This document shows positions 32,269 through 32,465 of a DNA stretch of 32,465 nucleotides, in pieces. The stretch spans positions 1 through 32,465 of the forward strand of contig CANMNA010000025.1 of the NCBI GenBank assembly GCA_947499075.1, written 5' to 3'. The notes under the pieces are model-generated. The model saw nothing but the letters and a program-made list of their open reading frames with translations, searched no databases and was not told where the DNA came from. How positions within the stretch are numbered: the stretch's first letter is position 1; every line of letters begins with the position of its first letter. The translations under genes and the position numbers were made by a program. Source of the DNA: Myxococcales bacterium. Lineage in GTDB: Bacteria > Myxococcota_A > UBA9042.

Positions 32269-32465
32269 CTGACGAATATCAACTCCACCCGATTCGGATT
32301 GGCACGCGACCATTCGTCGGACTCGTAGGGCGGGGGTTTGTCCCCCGCCGCCGAGCCATCCTAATTTCCTCGGGGCTCGGGGCGCTAACAGGGTGTATTC
32401 GAAAAGGCGGCCGGCGCGGGGCTCGCGAAGACCGAAGACCTTCACATTTTCACCGTCAGAATAAA
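32269..32465. other. Non-coding end of window
   Basis: I see no credible gene in the last 197 bases. It holds a GC-rich hairpin (32329-32349) and a short tandem GAAGACCGAAGACC near 32426-32440. The final bases turn A/T-rich (TTCACATTTTCACC), possibly the upstream region of a gene outside the window. Confidence 0.5.
32329..32349. repeat. Perfect 8-bp inverted repeat, REP-like hairpin
   Basis: GGCGGGGG (32329-32336), loop TTTGT, then CCCCCGCC (32342-32349). It begins about 60 bases after the zinc-ribbon gene stop. It is not followed by a T-run, so it is not a typical intrinsic terminator. The form TAGGGCGGGGG-loop-CCCCCGCCG resembles dispersed palindromic elements of many bacterial genomes; that is general knowledge, not a search result. 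Confidence 0.7.

Noticed and set aside
1..32465. Defence island, biosynthetic gene cluster, prophage or transposon
   Set aside because: No transposase, integrase, restriction enzyme, toxin-antitoxin pair, NRPS/PKS domain or phage structural gene was recognised on either strand, and no tRNA gene or attachment site was seen.

Overview
The window is high-GC, densely packed bacterial chromosome with about 28 protein-coding genes and no recognisable RNA genes, insertion sequences, prophage or CRISPR. The gene content suggests a deltaproteobacterium-like lineage (Myxococcota or Bradymonadota type): a Ser/Thr protein kinase with a C-terminal membrane segment and PEGA domain, a SUMF1/FGE-fold protein beside a TPR-PEGA protein, cysteine-rich and Asp/Ala-rich lipoproteins, HEAT-repeat proteins and a zinc-ribbon tail-anchored protein. 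This placement is inference from family content; no marker gene was searched. About ten genes encode likely lipoproteins, an unusually high share.

Layout. (1) 2-2833, plus strand: the end of an unknown gene, then a TPR-PEGA membrane protein overlapping a SUMF1-like exported protein. (2) 2852-8296, minus strand: a tightly coupled run read as glutaredoxin, lipoprotein, aspartate kinase, LolA/LolB-like lipoprotein, dTMP kinase, Ser/Thr kinase, mostly joined by 4-base start/stop overlaps. (3) 8346-11079, plus strand: a RuvX/YqgF nuclease, a peptidoglycan-binding-domain protein and two lipoproteins. (4) 11096-18877, minus strand: a GT-C-like membrane protein, an M50 site-2 protease with TPR tail and a DUF2188-like small protein; then a promoter-led set of a HEAT exoprotein, a HEAT lipoprotein and a glutaredoxin lipoprotein; then a lipoprotein with six Asp-rich calcium-type loops behind its own predicted promoter and a repeat-containing leader. 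(5) 18941-22206: a cysteine-repeat lipoprotein and a metallophosphoesterase lipoprotein, divergent. (6) 22457-25430, plus strand: a second GT-C-like membrane protein and glutamate-cysteine ligase. (7) 25504-30734: Xaa-Pro dipeptidase (minus) divergent from an M1 aminopeptidase fused to HEAT repeats, which overlaps a serine beta-lactamase-like hydrolase. (8) 30931-32268: a zinc-ribbon, tail-anchored protein, followed by a non-coding end with a strong GC hairpin.

How genes fit together. Glutamate-cysteine ligase, a cytosolic glutaredoxin and an exported glutaredoxin lipoprotein point to glutathione-based thiol chemistry that may reach the cell envelope. PepQ and the M1 enzyme form a peptide-degradation pair. 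The cell-envelope theme is strong (lipoproteins, PEGA, M50 protease, two GT-C-like proteins), but I see no defence island, biosynthetic cluster or transfer element. The most unexplained signals are a 42-bp dispersed element present twice, a tandem array of 19-bp hairpin-forming repeats in a predicted 5' leader, a dTMP kinase lacking the Walker-A lysine, a cysteine-rich insert in a SUMF1-like protein, and the exported glutaredoxin. Predicted promoters share a TTGAC-like box, 17-18 bp and a TAnnnT-like box.
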